Origin: JAVKBW01 sp964352715
GTDB lineage: Bacteria > Pseudomonadota > Alphaproteobacteria > UBA8366 > Aestuariispiraceae
Reading direction: 5' to 3'
DNA: 60,000 bases
Assembly: GCA_964352715.1 (NCBI GenBank)
Contig: CAYGSU010000015.1
Location: forward strand, 1 to 60,000
The notes beneath the pieces were generated by a model that was not told the DNA's origin, ran no database searches, and saw only the letters and a program-made list of their open reading frames with translations. Of this stretch, positions 42,585 to 50,405 are shown piece after piece. Every line of letters begins with the position of its first letter. Position 1 is the first letter of the stretch. Made by a program: the position numbers and the translations under genes.

Positions 42585-43685
42585 CTAGATGCTGCCGTAG
42601 TTGAACGGCAGAAGCCGCGCATTCCAGAAGCCCTGATCCGACAGTTTGGACCAGGCGACAGACTGGGTGCGGAACTTGATAAAGCTCTCGTAGGTCCGCT
42701 TGCCGATATCGTCGATTTCGGCGACTTCGGCGGCGACTTCCCCGGATTTTTCGCCGATGGCGTTGAGCACGTCATCAGGCACTTTGTGCAATTTAACGCC
42801 ATGCTCTTCAATAAGCGTCTTCAGGGCATCGTTGTTGCGCGCATTGAACTCCGCCAGGTTCAGGTGGTTGACGGTCAGCGAACAGGCCCGCAGCAGTTCC
42901 TGGTCGGCGGCGGAGAAGCTTTCCCAGATACCTTTGTTGAAACCGAGGCTCAGGGTCGGGCCCGGCTCGTGGAAGCCTGGCCACATGTAGTTCTTGACGA
43001 TTTTATGGAACCCGAAGGCAAGGTCGTTCCACGGGCCCACCCATTCGGTCGCATCAATGGCGCCTGATTGCAGGGCCGCAAAGATTTCGCCGCCCGGCAG
43101 GGTGACGGTGGAAACGCCCAGCCGGCGCAGCACTTCGCCGCCCAAACCCGGAATACGCATTTTCAGACCTTTCAGGTCATCCAGCGACGTGATCGGGTTT
43201 TTGAACCAACCGCCCATCTGTACGCCTGTATTGCCGCAGGGCAGGCATTTCAGATTGAATCCGCCGGCCAGCTCGTCCCACAATTCCTGGCCACCGCCGA
43301 AGTTCAGCCAGCTATCGTTCTCGTTAGCGGTCATGCCGAAGGGGACGGCGGTAAAGAAGGCGAATGCCTTGTGCTTGCCGACCCAGTAGTAGTCCGCCCC
43401 GTGATACATATCCGCCGCGCCGCTCGAAACCGCATCGAAACTTTCGAAGGCGGGTACCAGTTCGCCGGCGGCGTACACTTTGACGTCGATGCGGCCTTCG
43501 GTAGCGGTGTTCACCATTTTCGCGAACAGTTCCGGCGCGGTGCCGAGACCGGGGAAATTCTTCGGCCAGGTCGTCACCAGTTTCAGTTCGCGTTTGTCCT
43601 GTGCGATGGCGGGCGCTGAAAGTGCCGATGCGGCAGCCACGCCGGCGGCCAGACCGCTGGTTTTCAAAAATGTCCGTCTTTTCAT
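42585..43685 (-). CDS. TRAP transporter periplasmic binding protein, TakP-like (2-oxoacid type)
   Basis: 366 residues. The N-terminus has a twin-arginine signal (KRRTFLKTSG) with cleavage near AIAQ. The mature part holds GAADMYHGADYYWVGKHKAF and LPGGEIFAALQSGAIDATEWVGPWND, which match the TakP class that binds pyruvate and other 2-oxoacids with a cation. Mannitol or aromatic acids are alternative ligands assigned to this class. A strong AGGGAGGAA precedes the ATG. It is the first gene of the operon dctPQM. Confidence 0.88.
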   Translation of the reverse strand: MKRRTFLKTSGLAAGVAAASALSAPAIAQDKRELKLVTTWPKNFPGLGTAPELFAKMVNTATEGRIDVKVYAAGELVPAFESFDAVSSGAADMYHGADYYWVGKHKAFAFFTAVPFGMTANENDSWLNFGGGQELWDELAGGFNLKCLPCGNTGVQMGGWFKNPITSLDDLKGLKMRIPGLGGEVLRRLGVSTVTLPGGEIFAALQSGAIDATEWVGPWNDLAFGFHKIVKNYMWPGFHEPGPTLSLGFNKGIWESFSAADQELLRACSLTVNHLNLAEFNARNNDALKTLIEEHGVKLHKVPDDVLNAIGEKSGEVAAEVAEIDDIGKRTYESFIKFRTQSVAWSKLSDQGFWNARLLPFNYGSI

Positions 43686-43715
43686 GAGTTCCTCCCTAAA
43701 CGTGTTTCGTCTTTT

Positions 43716-44456
43716 TCATTGTTTTGGCGGGGTCGAGAAGGTCAGCGGGTGCCACCCGTCCTGACCGAAGGATTCAAGCGGCGAAAACCGGCTCTTGTAT
43801 TCCATTTTCCGGCTGCCATCGATCCAGAAGCCAAGATAGACATAGTCGAGACTATCGGCCAGAGCCGCCTCGATCATCCAAAGGATCATGTAACTGCCAA
43901 GGCTTCGGCCGCTTTCCTGCGGGTCGAAGAAGCTGTAGACAGCCGACATGCCGTCATCCAGACGATCAATCAGGCAGGCAGCGACCAGCTTCTGATCGGC
44001 ATCCCGGAATTCTATCACCGATGTTTTGACAGGGCTGGCGATCACCAGATGCAGGTAGTCACGCGCGGACATCTGCGCCATGTCGCCATCATCATGGCGG
44101 GCGTCGAGATACCGGCTGAAAAGGCCGAATTGTTCCTGCGTGACATCGAGCCCGACATTGACTGCTGTCAGGTCCCTGTTCTTGTTGCGGATTCGCCGCC
44201 AGCCCTTTGTCCAGTTGAAGTTTCGGGCATTGATGCGAACCGGCTGGCAGGCATTGCAGTTCTGGCAGACCGGTCGATAGACGATGTGGTGGCTGCGCCG
44301 GAAACCGGCCTTGCTGAGCCGGTTGAAAACGTCGTCGGCTGCCGGTCCGGAGAGTTCTGCGAAAAGTTGCTGCTCGGTACGGTCCGCAAGATACGGGCAC
44401 GCCATCGGCGCAGACCGATGAAAGGTCAACAGCTCGGGAGATCTGCTATGGCTCAT
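43716..44456 (-). CDS. bpt: Leucyl/arginyl-tRNA-protein transferase Bpt
   Basis: 246 residues. The N-terminal part has CPYLADRTEQQLF, and the CQNCNACQPVRIN cysteines form the family metal or regulatory motif. The C-terminal GNAT-like part has GMSAVYSFFDPQESGRSLGSYMILW and YVYLGFWIDGSRKMEYKSRF. Bpt adds leucine from tRNA to proteins with acidic N-termini so that ClpS-ClpAP degrades them (N-degron pathway). It is typical of alphaproteobacteria. Confidence 0.93.
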   Translation of the reverse strand: MSHSRSPELLTFHRSAPMACPYLADRTEQQLFAELSGPAADDVFNRLSKAGFRRSHHIVYRPVCQNCNACQPVRINARNFNWTKGWRRIRNKNRDLTAVNVGLDVTQEQFGLFSRYLDARHDDGDMAQMSARDYLHLVIASPVKTSVIEFRDADQKLVAACLIDRLDDGMSAVYSFFDPQESGRSLGSYMILWMIEAALADSLDYVYLGFWIDGSRKMEYKSRFSPLESFGQDGWHPLTFSTPPKQ

Positions 44457-44579
44457 TCAACATTCCCGGCACGGTCGGCGCAATTATGAGTTGGTCGATA
44501 GGATACCGTAACCGTCGCGTATGTCGATGGTGAACCGCGTTCTGAACGAATTTTGAACGATTTGTTGTATGTGACGGGT

Positions 44580-45086
44580 CTAGTTGCGCCTGATTTCGGT
44601 ATTGCTGAGAATATCGTGGAGGCATCGCTGGCGATCGTCGAACAGGCACCAGATCAACAACAGGCCGCTGGTTCCGTACAAGGTCAGATAAAACAGGGCC
44701 GCCTGAATGAAGGCCTGCGGCCAGCCGGGCTGTCCGCCGTTATCCGCCAGATTGACGACCCGAATGCCGAGCGCGCGCATACCGAGGGTCGCCGAGCCTT
44801 CGCTGGCGATCATCACGGTCGAATATAACAGCGGCATGGCGGCGAAAAACAGCATGACAAGAGGGAACAGCAGCCCCAAAGAGCCGATGATCAGCACCCA
44901 ACCGACGACCCAGAGCATGCCCATGATCGCGAGATCGATCAGGAATGCCGCGACCCGCCTGCCAATAGCGCCGCCATGCGCGGCATCGGATATTGCAGGC
45001 GCCTCTTTATTCGCCCCTAGCACAAACCGGGCGCGATCAGGGTTATCGTCTGATATCGTCTTGTCAGCAGACACGTATTTCTCCAC
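44580..45086 (-). CDS. RDD family membrane protein
   Basis: 168 residues. The RDD motif appears as GRRVAAFLIDLAIM near residue 42, with three membrane segments, TLGMRALGIRVVNL in the middle and RQRCLHDILSNTEI near the end. Members may transport ions or osmolytes, but few are characterised. It lies 123 bases upstream of bpt on the same strand and diverges from the PAS_5 gene. Confidence 0.85.
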   Translation of the reverse strand: MEKYVSADKTISDDNPDRARFVLGANKEAPAISDAAHGGAIGRRVAAFLIDLAIMGMLWVVGWVLIIGSLGLLFPLVMLFFAAMPLLYSTVMIASEGSATLGMRALGIRVVNLADNGGQPGWPQAFIQAALFYLTLYGTSGLLLIWCLFDDRQRCLHDILSNTEIRRN

Positions 45087-45145
45087 ATTCTCTCTATATT
45101 GCTTTAGACGTGGTGATTGGACGCCGATTCGACAAGAGAGGCCCG

Positions 45146-45637
45146 ATGACGTTATGGAAAGCAGTCGACCGATGGCGTTACAATTATTTTGAACCTGATG
45201 TCGACCCGGAGAAAATCCCCGGATTCAAGAGCCTGCTTGAAATTTGGCAATCAAAGAGAAACGGTCGTCGTGTGCCGGCATGGCGGGATTTTGATTTTTA
45301 CGACTTTGTTGGGTGGCACGGAAAACTTTCCGTCTATGAAGTGACTTACGACCCGTTCGATTACAAAGTTCGGTTATCGGGCACTCTGGTTGACGAATTT
45401 TTCAACCGCCCGATGAAAGGCCAGACACTGCAGGAGCGGCAGGAAGAGGCGATTCATTTCGATGACACGCTCGAGCTATGCCAGATGGCCTGCACCAGGC
45501 TGTTGATCACCACAACAATTGGCCCGCTGAATGTTAAGGAACACGACTACAAAATGGTCGAATTTATGGAATTGCCGCTTTCGGACACCGGCGAACGGGC
45601 TACGCATACAATTGAAGCGTTTGTTCCGGTGAAATAG
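45146..45637 (+). CDS. PAS_5 domain protein
   Basis: 163 residues from the ATG at 45146 (GAGAGG upstream); the frame is open further left but those codons are antisense to the RDD gene. The sequence WRDFDFYDFVGWHGKLSVYEV and YKVRLSGTLVDEFFNRPMKGQTL fits the PAS_5 family, common in alphaproteobacteria as single-domain proteins of unknown signal. It has no output domain, signal peptide or membrane segment. Confidence 0.8.
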   Translation: MTLWKAVDRWRYNYFEPDVDPEKIPGFKSLLEIWQSKRNGRRVPAWRDFDFYDFVGWHGKLSVYEVTYDPFDYKVRLSGTLVDEFFNRPMKGQTLQERQEEAIHFDDTLELCQMACTRLLITTTIGPLNVKEHDYKMVEFMELPLSDTGERATHTIEAFVPVK

Positions 45638-45669
45638 AGAGACTAGTCCGAGAATCCGTTGAAAACCGA

Positions 45670-46752
45670 TCAGTCGAACCGCGCCGGCCGATAGGGCGCC
45701 AGCAAATCAGACCGGTCTGTCCCTGAAATTTCGTCAGCAACCAACCGGCCGACGGCAGGCCCCAGCGTCATGCCGCTATGCATTGTGGCGACATACAGAC
45801 CGTCAGCATCCGTTGGAGGGCCGATTGCAGGAAATCCGTCTGCCGGGACAGGGCGGCGGCCGACCATGATGCGGGCGACGGAAAGATCCCGCACCCCGGG
45901 CAGACGCTTTTTCAGCTTGCCGATAATCAATCCCGCCAGTTCCGTCGGGTCAGCGGCCACAGCGTTATCATGCAGCGAACCGCCGCTGAATATTTCGCCG
46001 ACGATGATGCGGCCATCTTTTTCCTGGCGGAAGTGGATTTCAGGCGACAGCACCAGATGGTTGAGAACCGGCCCCACCGGGCCGGTATGGATGATCAGGC
46101 CTGTCCGGTTATCCATCGGCAGCTTCAACCCGGCAGTGGCAAGCAGGGTTTCGGTCCAGGCGCCGCAGGCAACAACTACCATATCGGCCTGTTTCCGGCC
46201 GACTGATGTCTCGACGCCGGTGAACCGGTTGTTTTCCCGAACCAGACCCGTAACCGCGCATCCGACAAGAATTTCCGCGCCCTGACGCGCGGCAGCGTTC
46301 AGCAGCGCCTGGGTCAGCAGAAGGGGGTCGACGGCGGCTTCCTCGTGCGCATGGATACAGGAGGCTGGCGGGTCGGCGACATGCGGTTCCAGCGCCGAAA
46401 AGGCCTGCGCATCGATAAGGGAAGCGTTGTAACCGAATCGTTCGTGTTCGGCGGCATGAAGGGCAAGCGCATCGCCTTCTTCTTCCCACCAGAGACTACC
46501 GCCCCAGCGCAGGCCGATTTCCGCACCCAGCCTTTCCGGCAAGGTTTTGTATTCGGCAATTCCTTCCCTGCGGAGCCGGAAGTATTCCGGTGTCTCGGCG
46601 AAATTGGCGTTGATCCAGGCGAAGGTCTTGCTGGTTGCGCCACTCGCCGGAAAGTTCTGTTCCAGAAGAGTGACGTGGTACCCTCTCAGGGTCAGATTGT
46701 AGGCGATAGAGGCACCGATAACACCCGCGCCGATAACCAGAATATGCTGCAT
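45670..46752 (-). CDS. FAD-dependent amine/amino-acid oxidoreductase (DadA/D-amino acid oxidase type)
   Basis: 360 residues from the ATG at 46752 (MQHILVIGAGVIGASIAYNL), which gives the Rossmann motif at the very start. HEEAAVDPLLLTQALLNAA and the C-terminal VGRRPVPADGFPAIG with LYVATMHSGMTLGPAVGRL are typical of the DAO family. It oxidises a D-amino acid, glycine or N-methylated amine; the substrate is not set. It lies 10 bases after motB2 on the same strand but probably is not functionally linked to the stator. Confidence 0.88.
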   Translation of the reverse strand: MQHILVIGAGVIGASIAYNLTLRGYHVTLLEQNFPASGATSKTFAWINANFAETPEYFRLRREGIAEYKTLPERLGAEIGLRWGGSLWWEEEGDALALHAAEHERFGYNASLIDAQAFSALEPHVADPPASCIHAHEEAAVDPLLLTQALLNAAARQGAEILVGCAVTGLVRENNRFTGVETSVGRKQADMVVVACGAWTETLLATAGLKLPMDNRTGLIIHTGPVGPVLNHLVLSPEIHFRQEKDGRIIVGEIFSGGSLHDNAVAADPTELAGLIIGKLKKRLPGVRDLSVARIMVGRRPVPADGFPAIGPPTDADGLYVATMHSGMTLGPAVGRLVADEISGTDRSDLLAPYRPARFD

Positions 46753-46762
46753 ATGGTCCGGC

Positions 46763-47686
46763 CTAGTTGCCGCCGTCAAAGATAGACGGTGTGTCTTCGC
46801 GTTCTGACGTCAGAGGCCCGGGTTCGCGTGCCATGCGCTCCAGCACGACGCCGATTCGCCTGTTTTCAGCCGCAGTCGGGTTACCTTCATCAGCCAGTTC
46901 CGTTGCACCGCGTCCGATGACGGTCTCGAAACGTTGGTCACCGATGCCAAACCCGTTCAGCGTGCGACGGGCGGCATTCGCCCTGTCGAGCGAGAGTTTC
47001 CAGTTGGCGGTAAAACTGCCTTCTTCACCGGTATGGCCCGTAATGGCGATGTCATTCGGCAGACTGCCGACGAATTGTGCGATGAACTGCAGGGCGGTGC
47101 GACCTTCGCGGGTTAGCGTGTCTTCATGAACCTGAAAAATCGACTTGTCCGAGTTGTCGACGATCTGAATGCGCAGGCCTTCCTCGGTAATGTCGACCTT
47201 GATGCTTTCCTTCAGGTAGGTCAGCTCCGGTGGCAGCACGTCGACTGAATTCTCGACAATCTGTTTCACGCGCGCAAAACTCTGTTCTTCCGCCTTGGCG
47301 TCGACCCGTCCGACATTGCCCGAGCTGCGATCCTGATCGCGGCCCGATGCCTCGTTGCCCGTATCGAGGTTGGTCTGGGACTGGCTGTCGGAATCAAGCA
47401 GCGCCATGGGTGATGCGAGATCGACGGGGCCGGGGTCATTCACGGTAACACCGCCAAAAATGCCGCCGGCGCCACTGGTCGAGGGCGTTGTGCGGATTGT
47501 CGGCTGAAAATAGTTGGACAGACCTTCGCGCACTTCTTCCGAGGTCGCATTCAACAGCCACAACAGCAGGAAGAACGCCATCATGGCGGTCACGAAATCC
47601 GCATAGGCAATTTTCCACGCGCCACCGCTGTGACCCGGCTCCTGGATCTTGACCTTCTTGATCAGAATTTCGCGTTCGTCTGCCAT
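46763..47686 (-). CDS. MotB-like stator protein, second copy, lacking the usual peptidoglycan-site aspartate
   Basis: 307 residues. A basic N-terminus (ILIKKVKIQEPGHSGGAWKI) leads into one membrane helix with the proton-carrying aspartate in AYADFVTAMMAFFLLLWLL, as in MotB. A Ser/Gly/Asp-rich linker follows, then an OmpA-like domain near 175-290. In that domain the motif that normally reads GHTD is GHTGEEG, so the aspartate that binds diaminopimelate is replaced by glycine. The distal ENRRIGVVLE is intact. It lies 12 bases downstream of motB1. Confidence 0.88.
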   Translation of the reverse strand: MADEREILIKKVKIQEPGHSGGAWKIAYADFVTAMMAFFLLLWLLNATSEEVREGLSNYFQPTIRTTPSTSGAGGIFGGVTVNDPGPVDLASPMALLDSDSQSQTNLDTGNEASGRDQDRSSGNVGRVDAKAEEQSFARVKQIVENSVDVLPPELTYLKESIKVDITEEGLRIQIVDNSDKSIFQVHEDTLTREGRTALQFIAQFVGSLPNDIAITGHTGEEGSFTANWKLSLDRANAARRTLNGFGIGDQRFETVIGRGATELADEGNPTAAENRRIGVVLERMAREPGPLTSEREDTPSIFDGGN

Positions 47687-47698
47687 CAGGGCCTTCCG

Positions 47699-48601
47699 CT
47701 ATTCGCTGCCGCCTGAAGAAGTGGATCGAAGCAGCAGGATGCCAACCCGCCGGTTTCTTGGGGCTTCCGGTTCCTGTTGATCCAGAAGGTCGGTATCGGC
47801 CCGACCGATAATGCTGACAAAGCGATCCGCCGGCAAACCGTTTTCCAGCAGCCATTTCTGCGCGGATGTCGCCCGGTCGGCCGTCAGTTCCCATTTGCCG
47901 TAGGCGGGCGTGATGGATTTGTAGGGCCCGGCATCCGTATGACCGGAAATCTCAATCTTGTTCGGCAGTTCGGAAACGATGACGCCGATCAGGGCAAGCA
48001 GCCGTTCGGCATAGCGTGTCAGGTTGGCGGTGCTGCCGTCAAACATCGACCGTTCTTTCTGATCGAGTATCTGAATCAGCAGGCCTTCCGGGGTGTCTTC
48101 AAGTAACAGACTGTCCTGCAGTTCTGCGACTTCAGGCGTGTCCTGTACGGACTGGCGCAGCCGCGACATGGCGATTTCCAGCGCCTCGTCTTCCTCGATC
48201 GCGAATTTCGTCGCCCCGGATTCCGGATTTACCTCAATCGGGCTGCCACGGTCCTCGCCGGTCTGGTCACCTTCCTGCTCATCGCCGAATGTCGGAATCT
48301 GCGCGGTGATCTGCGGTCTAGCCGTCGCCGACCGCATTGCGCCTTCGGCCATGACTTCCAGACCTTTCAGGGCCTCGCCGATACCTGTCGATTCCTCGGA
48401 AACGCTGGGCGGTGCGAAAAAGTCCGAGATGCCTTCCATCTGCTCTTCGGTGGTTGCATTCAGCAGCCACAGCAGCAGGAAGAACGCCATCATGGCGGTC
48501 ACGAAATCAGCATAGGCGATCTTCCACGCCCCGCCATGTGCTTCCGGCGGGATCTTCTTTTTCTTCTTCAGTATGAGCGGTTCGTCGAGACTATCGGCCA
48601 T
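47699..48601 (-). CDS. motB: Flagellar motor protein MotB, first copy
   Basis: 300 residues. LKKKKKIPPEAHGGAWKIAYADFVTAMM... supplies the cytoplasmic anchor and the single membrane helix with the essential aspartate. The OmpA-like domain near 180-295 has IEISGHTDAGPY, LTADRATSAQKWLLENG and RNRRVGILLL, all standard for peptidoglycan binding. With MotA it forms the proton-driven stator. It lies 39 bases after motA. Confidence 0.93.
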   Translation of the reverse strand: MADSLDEPLILKKKKKIPPEAHGGAWKIAYADFVTAMMAFFLLLWLLNATTEEQMEGISDFFAPPSVSEESTGIGEALKGLEVMAEGAMRSATARPQITAQIPTFGDEQEGDQTGEDRGSPIEVNPESGATKFAIEEDEALEIAMSRLRQSVQDTPEVAELQDSLLLEDTPEGLLIQILDQKERSMFDGSTANLTRYAERLLALIGVIVSELPNKIEISGHTDAGPYKSITPAYGKWELTADRATSAQKWLLENGLPADRFVSIIGRADTDLLDQQEPEAPRNRRVGILLLRSTSSGGSE

Positions 48602-48640
48602 TCAGGTTCCTGACGCGCGCGCAGACTCCGCCCCTGGACT

Positions 48641-49504
48641 CTATTGAGCCGGTGGCAGATTGGAGACCGCGTCTTCAACGTCCTTGAAGCTTGGTCGTAC
48701 GTGGGACATCAGCGTCTTGCGGGCAAATTCGACGGATACGGCGGGGGCATACCCCTGCAGGTGCGCCACAAGACCTGCTTTCATGCAACTGAAATAAGTG
48801 GATTCCTCTTCCATGATCAGCTTTGCAGCACTCGCCAGCGGAGCAAACCAGCCGTAACACAGCAGAATACCTAGAAACGTCCCGACCAGCGCGCCGGCGA
48901 TCAGACCACCCAGAACTTCCGGCGGCTCGCTGATCGAGCCCATGGTTTTGATAACGCCCAGCACGGCGGCGACGATCCCCAGCGCCGGGAAGCTTTCGGC
49001 GAGGTTGGTAAGCGCATGGCCGTAGGCGTGGTCTTCCTGATGATGAACATCCAGTTCCTGTTCCATCAGGTTTTCAATTTCATGCGGGTTGTCCGATCCC
49101 AGGGTCATCAGGCGAACATAGTCGCAGAAGAAATCGGTTGCGTGATGGTCGCTGTGAAATTTTGGAAATTCCTTGAAAAGCGAGCTGTCATGCGGATTTT
49201 CGACATGCTGCTCCAGCGCCAGCGCGCCTTTCTGTTTCATCAGCTTGAAGACCTGATACTGCATCGTCAGCAGTTCCAGATAATCCGCTTTCTTGTACTT
49301 CGATCCCTTGAAGACACCGGCCATTTTGCCGAAGGCGCCTTTGACGACTTTCATCGGGTTGCCGACGATAAAGGCGGATATGCCGGAGCCGAAAATAATG
49401 ACGACTTCGAACGGCTGGTTAAGCACCGCGAGCTTCCCGCCCATGGCGACATAACTGCCGATCACACACGCCACGACGGCGATCATGCCGATGATTGCAA
49501 ACAT
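48641..49504 (-). CDS. motA: Flagellar motor protein MotA
   Basis: 287 residues with four membrane segments. The family signatures are clear: GKLAVLNQPFEVVIIFGSGISAFIVGNP near the start, the long cytoplasmic loop with HVENPHDSSLFKEFPKF and HHQEDHAYGHALTNLAESFPALGIVAAVLGVIKTM, and GGLIAGALVGTFLGILLCYG. It forms the proton channel with MotB and pushes the rotor through FliG. It is the first gene of motA-motB-motB2. The flagellar structural genes are not in the window. Confidence 0.94.
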   Translation of the reverse strand: MFAIIGMIAVVACVIGSYVAMGGKLAVLNQPFEVVIIFGSGISAFIVGNPMKVVKGAFGKMAGVFKGSKYKKADYLELLTMQYQVFKLMKQKGALALEQHVENPHDSSLFKEFPKFHSDHHATDFFCDYVRLMTLGSDNPHEIENLMEQELDVHHQEDHAYGHALTNLAESFPALGIVAAVLGVIKTMGSISEPPEVLGGLIAGALVGTFLGILLCYGWFAPLASAAKLIMEEESTYFSCMKAGLVAHLQGYAPAVSVEFARKTLMSHVRPSFKDVEDAVSNLPPAQ

Positions 49505-49617
49505 TCGAGTTCCCCAAACCCCTCAACGAAGTCGTACGGGTGACAAGATACTGACAACAAACCCGTTTCGTCCATGCCCAATACGAATTTTGACGGAATT
49601 GTGTGGCGTCGACGCGG

Positions 49618-50364
49618 CTACATGCGCCACAAAAGCAACCGCGTTTCACGGGTATCCGGTAATTCCATTACCTGATCGGGCTGATTTCCGGGCACGCCGA
49701 AACTGTTGCTAACAAACAATGTCCCGGGCCGCATCTCTATTTTGGCCTTGGCGAACAGGTCTGTCATCGGTTCGGGTGACAGAAAGCAGTAGACGATATC
49801 ATAGGCGGACAAATCGACCTCCCACAACGATCTGAATTCGACCATTCCGGCGCTTCCGACGCGCAATTTCGAAAGAAAAAAGGGAATCGGTGCGGTCTCG
49901 ACACCGAAACACTGGCAGTGCGGCCGGGCTTTTCGTATTGCGATCAGAGTTCCGCCGAGCCCGCAGCCAAGATCTATGAAGCGAAAGTTCCTGTCTTCCG
50001 GCACCAGGCCGATCAAAGCCGCCCACGTGTCGGCGTTGGACAGATACAGCGGCACCCGGTCGCTCCCGGCGTTCCAGAAAACCAGCAAGGTGGCGATAAA
50101 GGCAACAAGGTAGATCCAGGCAGGAACATCGAACCACAGCGCGGCCAGCACGGCGAAGGGGATGGCAAAGTTGATCGCGATCCACCAACGGTCGAGACCC
50201 AGCAGATACCCGATGATTGCCGCCGACAGACCGTGAATGCCGCCCAGCATCCAGGGCGGCACATGGGTGATATAGACACGCCCCGCGATCTGCGCCACGG
50301 CGAGGGTGATCAGCAGGGCCGCCAGATGCGCCAGCAATGCGCGAAAAACGGGGCGGTGCAGCAT
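49618..50364 (-). CDS. Membrane-anchored class I SAM-dependent methyltransferase-like protein
   Basis: 248 residues. About four hydrophobic segments fill residues 1-100 (for example RALLAHLAALLITLAVAQIA and WWIAINFAIPFAVLAALWF). Then a methyltransferase fold with FIDLGCGLGGTLIAI as the SAM loop and FGVETAPIPFFLSKL after strand 2. The second half resembles the shorter protein at 28735-29277. It may methylate a lipid or membrane protein; a lysine-methyltransferase-like role is possible. It stands alone between motA and the acylase gene. Confidence 0.75.
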   Translation of the reverse strand: MLHRPVFRALLAHLAALLITLAVAQIAGRVYITHVPPWMLGGIHGLSAAIIGYLLGLDRWWIAINFAIPFAVLAALWFDVPAWIYLVAFIATLLVFWNAGSDRVPLYLSNADTWAALIGLVPEDRNFRFIDLGCGLGGTLIAIRKARPHCQCFGVETAPIPFFLSKLRVGSAGMVEFRSLWEVDLSAYDIVYCFLSPEPMTDLFAKAKIEMRPGTLFVSNSFGVPGNQPDQVMELPDTRETRLLLWRM

Positions 50365-50405
50365 GATGTGGGCAGTCTCTCAAATTCTGCGGGTGCCGAT
50401 CGGAC

